64,000 bases of DNA from Nocardioides marmoriginsengisoli (GTDB lineage: Bacteria; Actinomycetota; Actinomycetes; Propionibacteriales; Nocardioidaceae). Positions within the stretch are counted from its first letter, which is position 1. Each line of letters opens with the position of its first letter. Of the stretch, positions 43,457-58,473 are shown piece by piece. The notes under the pieces are model-generated. The model did no database searches. It worked only from the letters and a program-made list of their open reading frames with translations, and was not told the origin of the DNA. A program made the translations under genes and the position numbers. Location: positions 1,520,717 through 1,584,716 of the forward strand of contig NZ_RJSE01000007.1 of the NCBI RefSeq assembly GCF_003725695.1, given 5' to 3'.

Positions 43457-43484
43457 CGTCTCGACAGGCTCGACGTCCGGGGCT
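43457..43484 (-). repeat. dispersed repeat copy (clpX-valS gap)
   Basis: GTCTCGACAGGCTCGACGTC with CCGGGG after it, in the opposite orientation to the glgE copies as read on the plus strand. It ends 5 bp before the valS stop codon. Confidence 0.75.
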
Positions 43485-43488
43485 CGCG

Positions 43489-46119
43489 TCAGGCTTCGAC
43501 CACCGGGGCCAGCTCGGCCTCGACGGCCAGCTCGGTCGCGTCGGTCGGCGTGAAGACCAGGTCGCCGGTGATCCGGCCGACGTTCTTCAGGTCGGCGGCG
43601 GCCGCCTCGGCGGCGGCGACCAGGTCGGCGGGACCGGAGACCACGGCGCGGGTGATCTCGGTCTTCATCGAGACCTTCGCCTGCGACTTGGCGCCGCGGA
43701 TGCCTCCGAGCGCGGCCGCGACCGCGGGGAGCATCGCCGGGTCGCCCGCGTCGACGGCGCCGAGGTCGTCCGTCGTCGGCCAGGGCGCCCGGTGCACCGA
43801 ACCGCCGCCCGCGTTGGCCGACCCCCACCACGACCAGACCTCCTCGGTCACGTACGGCAGGAACGGCGCGAGCAGGCGGAGCTGGACGTGCAGCGCGGTG
43901 ACCAGGGCGGCGCGGGCCGAGGCGGTCTCGGGGCTGCCGCCCTCGTCGTAGGCCCGCTCCTTGACCAGCTCGAGGTAGTCGTCGCAGAACTCCCAGAAGA
44001 ACTTCTCGATCGCCTCGAGGGCGGTGGTGTAGTCGTAGACGTCGAACGCCTCGGTCGCCCGGGTGATCACGGTGCGGAGCTGCGCGAGCAGGGCGAGGTC
44101 GATCGCCTCGGTGATCAGCGCGGGGGAGGTGTCGGTGTCGCCGAAGCCGCCGAGGACGAACTTCGACGCGTTCAGCACCTTCATCGCGAGCCGGCGGCCG
44201 ACCTTCATCTGGGCCTCGTCGAACGGCGAGTCCAGACCGGGGCGGGCCATCGCGGCGCGCCAGCGGACGGCGTCGGCGCCGAACTTCTCCAGGATCTCGG
44301 TCGGTACCACGACGTTGCCCTTGGACTTCGACATCTTCTTGCGGTCCGGGTCCATCACGAAGCCGGACATCATCGCGTGCGACCACGGGACCACGCCGTT
44401 CTCGTGGTGCGCCCGGACGACCCGGGAGAACAGCCAGGTGCGGATGATGTCGTGGCCCTGGGTGCAGAGGTCCATCGGGAAGGTGCGCTCGAACAGGTCC
44501 GCGTCCGACTCCCAGCCGCAGGCGATCTGCGGGGTCAGCGACGAGGTCGCCCAGGTGTCCATCACGTCCGGGTCGCCGATGAAGCCGTTCGCCTGACCGC
44601 GCTGGGACTCGGTGAAGCCTTCCGGCGCATCGGTGGACGGGTCCACCGGCAAAGCGGCTTCGGCCGGCATCAGCGGGTGGTCGTAGTCGGGCTCGCCGTC
44701 GGCGTCCAGCGGGTACCAGACCGGGAACGGGATCCCGAAGAAGCGCTGCCGCGAGATCAGCCAGTCGCCGTTCAGGCCGCCGACCCAGTTGTCGTAGCGG
44801 TGCTTCATGTGGGCCGGCACCCAGGTGATCGCATCGCCGTCGGCGATCAGCTCGGAGCGCAGGTCGGCGTCCCGGCCGCCGTTGCGGATGTACCACTGGC
44901 GGGTCGCGACGATCTCCAGCGGCTTGTCACCCTTCTCGAAGAAGTTCGCCATCCGCTGGGTCGGCTTCGGCTCACCGTCCAGGTCGCCGGACTCGCGGAG
45001 CTTGGCCACCATCTCCTCGCGGGCGCTGAAGGTGGTCTTGCCGGCCAGGTCGGCATAGGCCTTCGCGGCAGCGGGCGCGGCGAGCCACTCCGGGGTCTCC
45101 CGCAGGATCCGGCCGTCGCGACCGATCACGGTGCGGACCGGGAGCTGGAGCTCGCGCCACCACTGGACGTCGGTCAGGTCGCCGAAGGTGCAGCACATCG
45201 CGATGCCGGCGCCCTTGTCCGGCTCGGCGGCCTCGTGCGCCACCACCGGGACCTCGACGCCGAAGACCGGCGAGGTGACCGTGCTGCCGAAGAGTCCCTG
45301 GTAGCGCTCGTCGTCCGGGTGCGCGATCAGCGCGACGCAGGCCGGGATCAGCTCGGGGCGGGTGGTCTCGATGTAGATCGGGTCGCCGCCAGCACGGTGG
45401 AACGCCACCCGGTGGTAGGCGCCGGCGTACTCGCGGGCCTCCAGCTCGGCCTGGGCGACCGCGGTCTGGAAGGTGACGTCCCAGAGCGTCGGGGCGTCCT
45501 GCAGGTAGGCCTCGCCGCGGGCGAAGTTGCGCAGGAAGGCGCGCTGGCTGACGGTCTGGGCCTTCTTGCCGATGGTCGTGTAGTGCTCCTTCCAGTCCAC
45601 CGAGAGGCCCAGGGTGCGCCACAGCGACTCGAAGACCGCCTCGTCCTGCTCGACGAGCTCCTCGCAGAGGGCGATGAAGTTCGGCCGCGAGATCGGGATC
45701 TGCTTCTTCGGGTCGGGCTTCTCCGGCGGGGTGAAGTCGGCGTCGTACGGCAGCGACGGGTCGCAACGGACGCCGTAGTAGTTCTGCACCCGGCGCTCGG
45801 TCGGCAGGCCGTTGTCGTCCCAGCCCATCGGGTAGAACACCGACTTGCCCTGCATCCGCTGGTAGCGGGCGATCAGGTCGGTGTGGGTGTAGGAGAAGAC
45901 GTGCCCGACGTGCAGGCTGCCCGAGACCGTCGGCGGGGGAGTGTCGATCGAGTAGACGTTCGCGCGCGGCTGGGTGCGGTCGAAGGCGTAGGTGTCGTCG
46001 GCCTTCCACTTCGCCGCCCAGGTGGCCTCCAGACCCTCCAGCGCCGGCTTGTCCGGTACGTCGACCGCGGCGGGCGCTGCGGTCGTCGGGTTCGCGGACG
46101 GGTGCTGGGTCTCGGTCAT
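43489..46119 (-). CDS. valS: valyl-tRNA synthetase
   Basis: 876 residues from the ATG at 46119. This class I synthetase has [13 protein letters not shown] (HIGH equivalent), a [15 protein letters not shown] motif, a CP1 editing domain, KKMSKSKGN (KMSKS), and the C-terminal anticodon-binding and coiled-coil regions. It charges tRNA-Val and edits threonine. On the minus strand TAGCAT ends 7 nt before the ATG, suggesting a leaderless message. Confidence 0.96.
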   Translation of the reverse strand: MTETQHPSANPTTAAPAAVDVPDKPALEGLEATWAAKWKADDTYAFDRTQPRANVYSIDTPPPTVSGSLHVGHVFSYTHTDLIARYQRMQGKSVFYPMGWDDNGLPTERRVQNYYGVRCDPSLPYDADFTPPEKPDPKKQIPISRPNFIALCEELVEQDEAVFESLWRTLGLSVDWKEHYTTIGKKAQTVSQRAFLRNFARGEAYLQDAPTLWDVTFQTAVAQAELEAREYAGAYHRVAFHRAGGDPIYIETTRPELIPACVALIAHPDDERYQGLFGSTVTSPVFGVEVPVVAHEAAEPDKGAGIAMCCTFGDLTDVQWWRELQLPVRTVIGRDGRILRETPEWLAAPAAAKAYADLAGKTTFSAREEMVAKLRESGDLDGEPKPTQRMANFFEKGDKPLEIVATRQWYIRNGGRDADLRSELIADGDAITWVPAHMKHRYDNWVGGLNGDWLISRQRFFGIPFPVWYPLDADGEPDYDHPLMPAEAALPVDPSTDAPEGFTESQRGQANGFIGDPDVMDTWATSSLTPQIACGWESDADLFERTFPMDLCTQGHDIIRTWLFSRVVRAHHENGVVPWSHAMMSGFVMDPDRKKMSKSKGNVVVPTEILEKFGADAVRWRAAMARPGLDSPFDEAQMKVGRRLAMKVLNASKFVLGGFGDTDTSPALITEAIDLALLAQLRTVITRATEAFDVYDYTTALEAIEKFFWEFCDDYLELVKERAYDEGGSPETASARAALVTALHVQLRLLAPFLPYVTEEVWSWWGSANAGGGSVHRAPWPTTDDLGAVDAGDPAMLPAVAAALGGIRGAKSQAKVSMKTEITRAVVSGPADLVAAAEAAAADLKNVGRITGDLVFTPTDATELAVEAELAPVVEA

Positions 46120-46126
46120 GGGCGCA

Positions 46127-46132
46127 ATGCTA
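46127..46132 (-). promoter_or_regulatory. -10 box of a leaderless promoter for valS
   Basis: On the minus strand TAGCAT ends 7 nt before the ATG at 46119. Confidence 0.5.
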
Positions 46133-46197
46133 CGGGCGGGCTCCGGGCTCCAGAAAACCAGTTGGCCCCGGTGGAACACCGGTGGCAGCCTCGGCGG

Positions 46198-47100
46198 ATG
46201 ACGACCCTGGAGTTCCACCCGGATGCGGAAGGCTTCCTGGCTGCCGCGGCCGACCACCTCGCCGCGAACCCGACCGGCAGCACCGTGGTGGCGAGCGTTG
46301 CCGCCCGGATGCAACGCGACGGGACCGGTGGCGTCCCGGTCGACGCGGGCTTCGCCTCCTGGTGGCTGGTGGTGCGCGACGAGGCCGGGCAGGTGGTCGG
46401 TGCCGGGATGCGGACAGCCCCGTTCGAGCCGTACCCGCTCTACCTGCTGACGATGCCCGAGGACGCAGCGGCCGAGCTGGGGCGGGTGCTCGCGGACCGC
46501 GGCGAGCCGGTCGGCGCGGTGAACGGGGCGCTGCCGGCCGTCGAGGTGTGCGCGATCGCGTACGCCGAGGCCGTGGGCGGCACCGTCCGCCAGGCCGAGC
46601 AGATGCGGTTGCAGGAGGTCGAGGAGCTGGTCCCGGCCCGGGCAGCCTCGGGTCGCTTGCGGAGCGCCGGCCCCGAGGACCTGGACCTGGCGCACCGCTG
46701 GTTCGACGCGTTCGGCGCCGCCGCGGCCGCCCAGGCCGGACGCCACGACCCGCACCCTCCGCCGATCGAGAGCCGGGACTCCCTGGCGAAACGGATCGCG
46801 GCCGGAGAGATCTGGTTCTGGGAGGACCCGGAGGGGGTGCCGGTGCACGTGACCGGCTTCAACCCGCCGAGCTTCGGGGTCGCCCGGATCGGGCCGGTGT
46901 ACACGCCGGACGAGCACCGCGGCCACGGGTACGCCGCAGCGGCGGTCGCCGAGGTCTCGGCACGGCTGCTGGCCGGCGGGTCCCGGGTCTGCCTGTTCAC
47001 CGACGCCGCCAACGCCACCTCGAACGGCGTCTACGAGCGGCTCGGCTACCGCCCGGTGGTGGACATGGCGAACCTGCTCGTCGACCTGCCCGAAGGCTGA
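46198..47100 (+). CDS. GNAT-family N-acetyltransferase
   Basis: 300 residues from the ATG at 46198. The C-terminal half carries the acetyl-CoA site: [25 protein letters not shown], the R/Q-x-x-G-x-G/A equivalent, then [21 protein letters not shown]. The N-terminal half is a degenerate GNAT-like lobe, as in the FR47-type subgroup. The substrate is unknown. It is divergent from valS and converges with glgB (1-nt gap). Confidence 0.85.
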   Translation: MTTLEFHPDAEGFLAAAADHLAANPTGSTVVASVAARMQRDGTGGVPVDAGFASWWLVVRDEAGQVVGAGMRTAPFEPYPLYLLTMPEDAAAELGRVLADRGEPVGAVNGALPAVEVCAIAYAEAVGGTVRQAEQMRLQEVEELVPARAASGRLRSAGPEDLDLAHRWFDAFGAAAAAQAGRHDPHPPPIESRDSLAKRIAAGEIWFWEDPEGVPVHVTGFNPPSFGVARIGPVYTPDEHRGHGYAAAAVAEVSARLLAGGSRVCLFTDAANATSNGVYERLGYRPVVDMANLLVDLPEG

Positions 47101-47101
47101 C

Positions 47102-48972
<1,871 letters not shown>

Positions 48973-48976
<4 letters not shown>

Positions 48977-50326
48977 GGCCGGGCCTGTCCGAGTGCGGTC
49001 AGGGCGGTCAGCGGGATCGCCAGCCACCCTGGACGGTTGCGCGCCTCGTACGTCGCCTCGTAGACCGCCTTGTCGGCGACGTACGCGGCCAGCAGGACCT
49101 GCTCGGCCGCCGAGATCGGCCGCTGCCGCTGCTCGGCGTACCCGCTCAGGAAGGCCTGGGTGTTGTGCGCCGTCCACTCGCCCGAGCGGTAGGAGACCTG
49201 GGCCGCCTCGTCGCTGGTGGAGCCGAGGTCGCGGGCCACGGTGGCGGCGGCGTAGTCGAAGGAGCGGATCATCCCGGCGACGTCGCGCCACGGGGAGTCC
49301 GGCAGTCGCCGCTCGGCGAGGTCCTTGACGGGCTCGCCCTCGAAGTCGACCAGCTTCCAGCCGACCGAGGTGCGCAAGGTCTGGCCCAGGTGCAGGTCGC
49401 CGTGCACCCGCTGGGCGCTCTCCGGGTCCGTGACACCGGCGAGGGCGGCGAACTCGGCGAGCAGGCCGTCCTTGAGACCGGCAAGCTCGGGGACGATCTC
49501 GACGGCCTCGTGGAAGCGCCGGCCCATCGTCCGGGCGACCTCGCCGAGGTCGAGCGGCGAGGTCCCGAAGGCCTCTGCCAGGACGCCGTGCACCTCGGCC
49601 AGGGTGGCGCCGAGGCGGTGCGCCTCCGCGGCGAAGTCACCGCCGGCCTCCTCCACGTGCACGGTCTCGGCGTGCAGGTCGGCCTGGGTGAACAGGTTGC
49701 GTGCGCTCGCGAGCGCCAGCTCCCAGCCGTCGCTCGCGGTCCGCAGGAACTGCTGCAGCATCGCGAGCTGGAGCTCGTCCCCGGCCGCGGTGGTGATCGC
49801 GGCGTACCCGTGCAGCGCCGCGATGTGCGGGTTGCCGGCCCGGGTCAGCGCCTCGTGGATCTCGATGTCCGGATTCAGCCCCGGGGTGAGCCGGCGGAAG
49901 ATCTTGAGCAGGCTGTCCTCGCCGAAGGCCAGCGAGGAGTTGCTCTGCTCGCCGGAGTAGAGCGTCGAGTGGGTGCTGGTGTCCAGCGCGTGGTCGTCGG
50001 TACGGCGGAACGAGACCCGCGCGTCCGCCACCGCCTCGCCGGCGAAGGCCCGCAGCCAGACGTGCATGGCGTCGCGGTCGTGCACCGCGTCGTAGTGGTG
50101 CCGGTCGTCCCAGGCGCCGACTCGGGCGTGGGCCAGCCGCTCCTGCGGCTCGTCGTAGGAGGAGAGCGGGACCTGGTAGACGTCCTCGGAGTCACCGGAC
50201 GAGACCGTCACCAGATTGGTGCTGACGCCCGGGGCGAGCTCGATCACGGTCATGCCGGCGACCTCGAACGGGCGGGACTTGCCGCCGAACCACCGGGCTC
50301 CGGAGAGATAGGACGCGAGCTGCTCC

Positions 50327-50337
<11 letters not shown>
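48973..50337 (-). CDS. mak: maltokinase
   Basis: 454 residues from the ATG at 50337 ([22 protein letters not shown]). It has a kinase fold like aminoglycoside phosphotransferases, with the catalytic [13 protein letters not shown] loop and VDFEGEP metal motif and the RSFDYA segment typical of actinobacterial Mak. It phosphorylates maltose, made by TreS, to maltose-1-phosphate for GlgE. Overlaps treS by 11 nt. Confidence 0.93.
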
Positions 50338-54129
<3,792 letters not shown>

Positions 54130-54184
54130 GGGACAACCCTTGCGAACTACGGGCCCGGACGCAAACGGGGCCCTCCCGACGGCG

Positions 54185-55867
54185 TCAGCTCAGCGGTCCA
54201 GGAGCCTTCGTGACGCGCTTGGTCCCGGCCAGGGTCTGGTACGACGCCGCGACCTTCACCGTGGTGTTCGGTTTGGAGTTGTCGGCGAGGTGGTGGAAGT
54301 CGGCCTGGACCCGGGTGCTGCTGAAGTCGACGACCAGGTAGCCGGCCTTGAAGCCCTCGGAGTACTTCACCCAGGGGTTCGCCAGCAGGTCGTTGGTGGC
54401 CAGCACCGTGTTCAGCAGGGTCCCGATGCCCGGGGCGATCTGGTTGATCTGGGTCTGCAGCGACGGGCTCGCCACCCCGGGGGTGATGTACTCGACGGCC
54501 GCGGACTTCCGGTCGAGCAGGTACTTGCTCGGCTTCACCGGGATCTCGCTGGCGTAGCTCTGGTGCACGTCACCGGTGAGGATGACGACGTTGTCGACCC
54601 CGGCCATCCCGTCGACGATCCGCTGGCGCTCGTCGAGGAAGCCGTTCCAGTCCTCGACCTGGAGCTGGACCAGCGGCTGCTCGAAGACCTTCGAGAGCTG
54701 CGGGCCGAGCACGTCGGTGATCTGTCCGGGGACCGAGGCGAGCAGGACGGTCGGGTAGAACGGCACCTGGTTGCCGACGACCTTCCACTTCGCGCTGCTC
54801 GCGGCGAGACCGTCGACCAGCCAGTGCGTCTGGTCCTCGCCGATCATGCCGCGGCCGGGCTTGCTGGAGGTGCCGCCCAGGAGACCGCCTGCCGCGCCGT
54901 ACCCGAACAGCAGGCTCTTCGGCGGCTGGTCGCGGAAACGGCGCTCGTCGAGCATCCAGAGGTCGACCAGGTCGCCGAAGCGCAGCCGCCGGTTGATCCG
55001 GTACCAGTCGTCGGGGTCGGTGTGCCGGACCGGCAGCCACTCCAGCCAGGCGCGGCGGCCCGCGGACGCCCGGGTGGCCCAGTCGCCCTCGGTGGCCGGG
55101 TCGTGGTTCTCGGCGCCGTTCTTCCAGGTGTCGTTGGCGATCTCGTGGTCGTCCCAGACCGCCACCATCGGGTGCGCGGCATGCAGCTGCTGGAGGTTCG
55201 GCTCGAGCTTGTAGAAGCCGTGCCGGATCCGGTAGTCGGTCAGGGTCAGGCACTCGCGCTGCGGCTCGGCCGTCCGCACCGTCTTCGGGATGTCCTTGGC
55301 CAGGACGCCGCCGGGGGCGTACTCGTAGATGTAGTCGCCGAGGTGCAGCACGCTGTCCAGGTCGGGCTCCTGGGCCAGGTGCTGGTAGCCGGTGAAGTAG
55401 CCCCAGTTGTAGTTCGCGCAGGAGACCACGCCGAACCGGACCGGCGTACTGGTGCCCGGTGCTGCCGCGGTCTTGGTCCGGCCCACCGGCGAGGTCGCGT
55501 CGAGGGCGCGGAAGCGGTACCAGTACTTCGTCCCGGGCTGCAGCCCGCCGGCGTCGACGTGCACGGTGTGGTCGGTGTCCGGGCCGGCGCTGGTCGTCCC
55601 GCTGGCGACGATGCCGCTGAACGAGGCGTTGGTGGAGACCTCCCAGTCGACGCTGACGACCGGTCCGGCGCCCGAGCCCGGGGTCGCCTCGACCGACGGC
55701 GTGATCCGGGTCCACAGGATCACCGCGTTCGGCAGCGGGTCACCGGAGGCGACGCCGTGCACGAACGGCGCCCCGGCAGCAACAGCCTCGCTCCACTGGC
55801 TCATCGCCAGCACGGCGCCCCCGCCGAGTCCGGTGGCGATCAAGGTACGGCGGGACAGCTCGGGCAT
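54185..55867 (-). CDS. phoD: PhoD-type alkaline phosphatase / phosphodiesterase
   Basis: 560 residues from the ATG at 55867. A Tat signal (MPELSRRTLIATGLGGGAVLAM) is followed by PhoD-type features: an N-terminal fibronectin-like domain (FVHGVASGDPLPNAVILWTRI), then metal sites in FGVVSCANY, LHLGDYIYEYA, VAVWDDHEIANDTWKNG and LTGDVHQSY. It releases phosphate from organic esters outside the membrane, usually with Ca/Fe. PhoD genes normally belong to the Pho regulon, but I do not see a clear PHO box. It begins after a 265-bp repeat-rich gap. Confidence 0.93.
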   Translation of the reverse strand: MPELSRRTLIATGLGGGAVLAMSQWSEAVAAGAPFVHGVASGDPLPNAVILWTRITPSVEATPGSGAGPVVSVDWEVSTNASFSGIVASGTTSAGPDTDHTVHVDAGGLQPGTKYWYRFRALDATSPVGRTKTAAAPGTSTPVRFGVVSCANYNWGYFTGYQHLAQEPDLDSVLHLGDYIYEYAPGGVLAKDIPKTVRTAEPQRECLTLTDYRIRHGFYKLEPNLQQLHAAHPMVAVWDDHEIANDTWKNGAENHDPATEGDWATRASAGRRAWLEWLPVRHTDPDDWYRINRRLRFGDLVDLWMLDERRFRDQPPKSLLFGYGAAGGLLGGTSSKPGRGMIGEDQTHWLVDGLAASSAKWKVVGNQVPFYPTVLLASVPGQITDVLGPQLSKVFEQPLVQLQVEDWNGFLDERQRIVDGMAGVDNVVILTGDVHQSYASEIPVKPSKYLLDRKSAAVEYITPGVASPSLQTQINQIAPGIGTLLNTVLATNDLLANPWVKYSEGFKAGYLVVDFSSTRVQADFHHLADNSKPNTTVKVAASYQTLAGTKRVTKAPGPLS

Positions 55868-55965
55868 GCGTGACTCCTGGAGTTGGTGAGATCCCCGTGC
55901 TCTGTGAACGAGCGAACGTGACCGCGGTCACGCCCGAGAGCCCAGTCATCGGCCCGCCCCGGCCG

Positions 55966-56045
55966 CTCCGGACGTCGCCCGCCCCGGACGTCGAGCCTGC
56001 CCCCGGACGTCGGCCGCCCCGGACGTCGAGCCTGTCGAGACGCGG
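55966..56045 (+). repeat. cluster of dispersed repeat copies upstream of phoD
   Basis: Three partial copies (CCGGACGTC cores at 55968, 55985 and 56004) and one full GACGTCGAGCCTGTCGAGAC copy (56022-56041) lie in the 265-bp gap between phoD and the GIY-YIG gene. Nothing else is recognised in this gap. Confidence 0.75.
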
Positions 56046-56132
56046 CGCCCACAGGCAGGGAGTAGCCCACGTCTGTCCACAGGCCTACCTCCCGACCGCC
56101 GTCCGGCGGGGGAGTCGGGCCAGCCTGACCGG

Positions 56133-56417
56133 ATGCCCTACGTCTACATGGTCGAGTGCTGCGACGGTTCGTACTACGTCGGAAGCACCTGGGACCTCGA
56201 ACGCCGGATCATCGAGCACAACCTCAAGCTGGGCAGTCGGTACACCCGACGTCGTACGCCGGTTCGGCTGGTGTGGTTCGAGGAGTACTCGCGCATCGAG
56301 GACGCGTTCCTGAGGGAGAAGCAGGTCCAGGGCTGGGGGCGTCCGAAGCGACAGGCGTTGATCGACGATCGGTTGGACGACCTGCCCGGTTTGTCGAAGT
56401 CGCGGGATGTCGGCTGA
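56133..56417 (+). CDS. small GIY-YIG nuclease-superfamily protein
   Basis: 94 residues (MPYVYMVECCDGSYYVGSTWDLERRI). The YVYMVEC-x5-YVG pair gives the GIY-YIG motif, with the downstream Arg in DLERR and Glu in REKQVQGW. This belongs to the UPF0213/YhbQ-like single-domain group. Its target is unknown; relatives act on DNA. A full dispersed repeat copy follows its stop. It is an isolated single gene. Confidence 0.88.
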   Translation: MPYVYMVECCDGSYYVGSTWDLERRIIEHNLKLGSRYTRRRTPVRLVWFEEYSRIEDAFLREKQVQGWGRPKRQALIDDRLDDLPGLSKSRDVG

Positions 56418-56435
56418 GTTTGTGGGTGGGCGCGG

Positions 56436-56479
56436 GCGTCTCGACAGGCTCGACGTCCGGGGCTCGACGTCCGGGTGCC
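56436..56479 (-). repeat. dispersed repeat copy after the GIY-YIG gene
   Basis: GTCTCGACAGGCTCGACGTC followed by CCGGGG and a second CTCGACGTCCGGG half-copy lie between the convergent GIY-YIG and FAD-oxidoreductase genes. Confidence 0.75.
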
Positions 56480-56488
56480 TGGGCCGGT

Positions 56489-57853
56489 CTAGCCGTGGAT
56501 GAGGGGGGACATCGCGCGGGCGACCAGGCTGGGCCGGCGGGTGACGCGCTCCTCGGCGTCGGCGAGGCGCATCGCCTGGAGGCCGGCGTTGATGCCGAGC
56601 CAGCGGAACGGCTCCGGCTCCCAGCGGGGGCTGCGGTGGTCGACCCAGGGCAACGTGGTCAGGTCGGAGGAGGCGCCGGTGATCAGGTCGGCCAGGGTGC
56701 GGCCGGCCAGGTTGGTCGTCCCGACCCCGTCGCCGACGTACCCGCCCGCCCAGGCCTGGCCGGTGCTCCGGTCCAGGCCGACGGAGGCGGCCCAGTCGCG
56801 GGCGATGCCGAGCGATCCGCCCCAGGCGTGGGTGAACTCCGGCGCGCCGAGCTGGGGGAGCAGGTCGGTGAGGGTGCGCCGCAGCAGCGCGTGCACCCGC
56901 GGCGCTGCGTCGTAGGACGGCTTGATCCGCGAAGCCCAGTGGTACGGCGCTCCGCGGCCCCCGAACGCCAGCCGCCCGTCGGCGGTGCGCTGACCGTAGA
57001 TCACCACGTGCCGGCCGTCGCTGAACGTGGGCCGGTCGGTGAGGCCGATCGATTCCCACGCCTCGGCGCTCAGCGGCTCGGTCGCCACCATCAGCGAGTA
57101 CACCGGAGCGATCGCGCGCCGGGTGGCTGGCAGCCGCGCGGTCCAGGCCTCGGTCGCCCGGACGACGATCCCGGCGCGGACCCGGCCGGCGGGGGTGTCG
57201 ACGTGACCTGGCCCGATCGCGGTCACCCGGGTGCTCTCGTGGATCCGGACGCCGGCCCGCTCGACGGCGTCGGCCAGCCCGCGCACCAGCTTCACCGGGT
57301 GGATCGCCGCGCAGTGCGGGGTGAAGGTGCCGCCGACGACGTCGGTCGCCGCCAGCCGGGACCGGGCCTCGTCCCGGTCGAGCAGGCGGAGGTCGTCCTC
57401 GCCGAGCCCGCGGGCGTGCGCGGTGGCGACCTCCTCGGACAGTCGCCGCCATTGCGGCGCAGACCGGGCCAGCACGACCGTCCCGCCCGGCGCGTAGTCG
57501 GCGTCGATGCCTTCAGCGGTCAGTACCCGGCCGACCTCGCGGACCGTCGCGGCCATCTCCCGGTGCAGGCGGAGCGCCTCGGCGGGGGAGGAGCGCGCGA
57601 CCAGCCGCTTCCACGGGGTCGGGAAGAGGGCGCTGCACCAGCCGCCGTTCCGCCCGGACGCGCCGAAGCCGACGGTCTCGGCCTCCAGGATCGCGATCCG
57701 CAGCGCGGGGTCGGCCCTGCTCAGGTAGTACGCGGTCCAGAGGCCCGTGAAGCCGCCGCCGACGATCACCACGTCGACGTCGGCCGGGCCCTCCAGAGGC
57801 GGGCGTACCGCGGGGAGGTCGCCTGCGGTCTCCCCCCAGAGAGCGACGCTCAG
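56489..57853 (-). CDS. FAD-dependent amine oxidoreductase (DAO/PuuB-like), apparent CTG start
   Basis: 454 residues if translation starts at the CTG at 57851-57853, which overlaps the lrp stop as CTGA. The family normally has a ~30-residue arm before the FAD motif, and the frame stays open with no ATG, GTG or TTG until a GTG at 57772. That GTG would start right at VVIVGGGFTGLWTAYYL and remove the arm, here LWGETAGDLPAVRPPLEG. The ASGRNGGWC FAD-attachment-like motif and the C-terminal GGYVGDGVGTTNLAGR are present. The likely role is oxidative deamination of a polyamine derivative or amino acid; the Pot importer lies next door. Confidence 0.8.
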   Translation of the reverse strand: MSVALWGETAGDLPAVRPPLEGPADVDVVIVGGGFTGLWTAYYLSRADPALRIAILEAETVGFGASGRNGGWCSALFPTPWKRLVARSSPAEALRLHREMAATVREVGRVLTAEGIDADYAPGGTVVLARSAPQWRRLSEEVATAHARGLGEDDLRLLDRDEARSRLAATDVVGGTFTPHCAAIHPVKLVRGLADAVERAGVRIHESTRVTAIGPGHVDTPAGRVRAGIVVRATEAWTARLPATRRAIAPVYSLMVATEPLSAEAWESIGLTDRPTFSDGRHVVIYGQRTADGRLAFGGRGAPYHWASRIKPSYDAAPRVHALLRRTLTDLLPQLGAPEFTHAWGGSLGIARDWAASVGLDRSTGQAWAGGYVGDGVGTTNLAGRTLADLITGASSDLTTLPWVDHRSPRWEPEPFRWLGINAGLQAMRLADAEERVTRRPSLVARAMSPLIHG

Positions 57854-58332
57854 CGGACGCCCCAGGAGTAGGTCTGCTTGCGGAGCTTGAGGTAGACGAA
57901 GGTCTCCGTGCTGCGGACGCCCTCGATCGTCCGGATCCGGGAGGAGAGCACCTCCAGGAGGTGCTCGTCGCTCTCGCAGACCGCCTCGACGAGGATGTCG
58001 AATCCGCCAGCGGTGATCACGACGTACTCGATCTCCGCCATCTCGGCGAGGGCGTCGGCGACCGGTTCCAGCGGGCCGTCCACGTGCAGGCCGATCATCG
58101 CCTGCCGGGCGAACCCGAGCTCCATCGGATCGGTGACGGCGACGATCTGCATCACGCCGGAGTCGATGAGCCGCTGCACCCGCTGCCGGACGGCGGCCTC
58201 GGAGAGCCCGACCGCCTCGCCGATCCGGGCGTAGGCGCGCCGGCCGTCCTGCTGGAGCTGCTCGATGATCGCCTTCGAGACGTCGTCGAGCGGTGTCTTG
58301 CGACGAAATTGGCCCTGGTCGGAGTCACCCAT
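57850..58332 (-). CDS. Lrp/AsnC-family transcriptional regulator
   Basis: 160 residues from the ATG at 58332. The N-terminal HTH (KAIIEQLQQDGRRAYARIGEAVGLSEAAVRQRVQRLIDSGV) and C-terminal RAM ligand domain (GLHVDGPLEPVADALAEMAEIEYVVITAGGFDILVEA) are typical. It is divergent from potD and first of a two-gene unit with the FAD oxidoreductase. It probably senses an amino acid or polyamine and controls both sides; TTTCG-TTG-CGAAA in the gap is a candidate site. Confidence 0.9.
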   Translation of the reverse strand: MGDSDQGQFRRKTPLDDVSKAIIEQLQQDGRRAYARIGEAVGLSEAAVRQRVQRLIDSGVMQIVAVTDPMELGFARQAMIGLHVDGPLEPVADALAEMAEIEYVVITAGGFDILVEAVCESDEHLLEVLSSRIRTIEGVRSTETFVYLKLRKQTYSWGVR

Positions 58333-58381
58333 GCGGCAATCGTCCCGTCAGCGCTCGCGCAAGGCAAGTTCTTCGGATGGT

Positions 58382-58394
58382 TTTCGTTGCGAAA
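58382..58394. promoter_or_regulatory. candidate Lrp operator between lrp and potD
   Basis: TTTCGTTGCGAAA is a perfect palindrome with 5-bp arms and a 3-bp centre in an AT-richer part of the 141-bp divergent gap. Lrp-type regulators favour such sites; assignment is inferred from position. Confidence 0.45.
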
Positions 58395-58473
58395 CAAGAA
58401 CTTCACGACGGAATCCCTTGTCGAAGGGCGTGACCCGTGTCACGATCCTCGCAATAGCGAGAGGGGAGAGTTC

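Noticed and set aside
43423..46197. Long plus-strand frame preceding the GNAT gene, opposite valS
   Set aside because: Frame is the antisense shadow of valS; only the part from the ATG at 46198 has GNAT motifs.
55868..56132. PHO box upstream of phoD
   Set aside because: No pair of PHO-type direct repeats was found. The gap is dominated by copies of the dispersed repeat.
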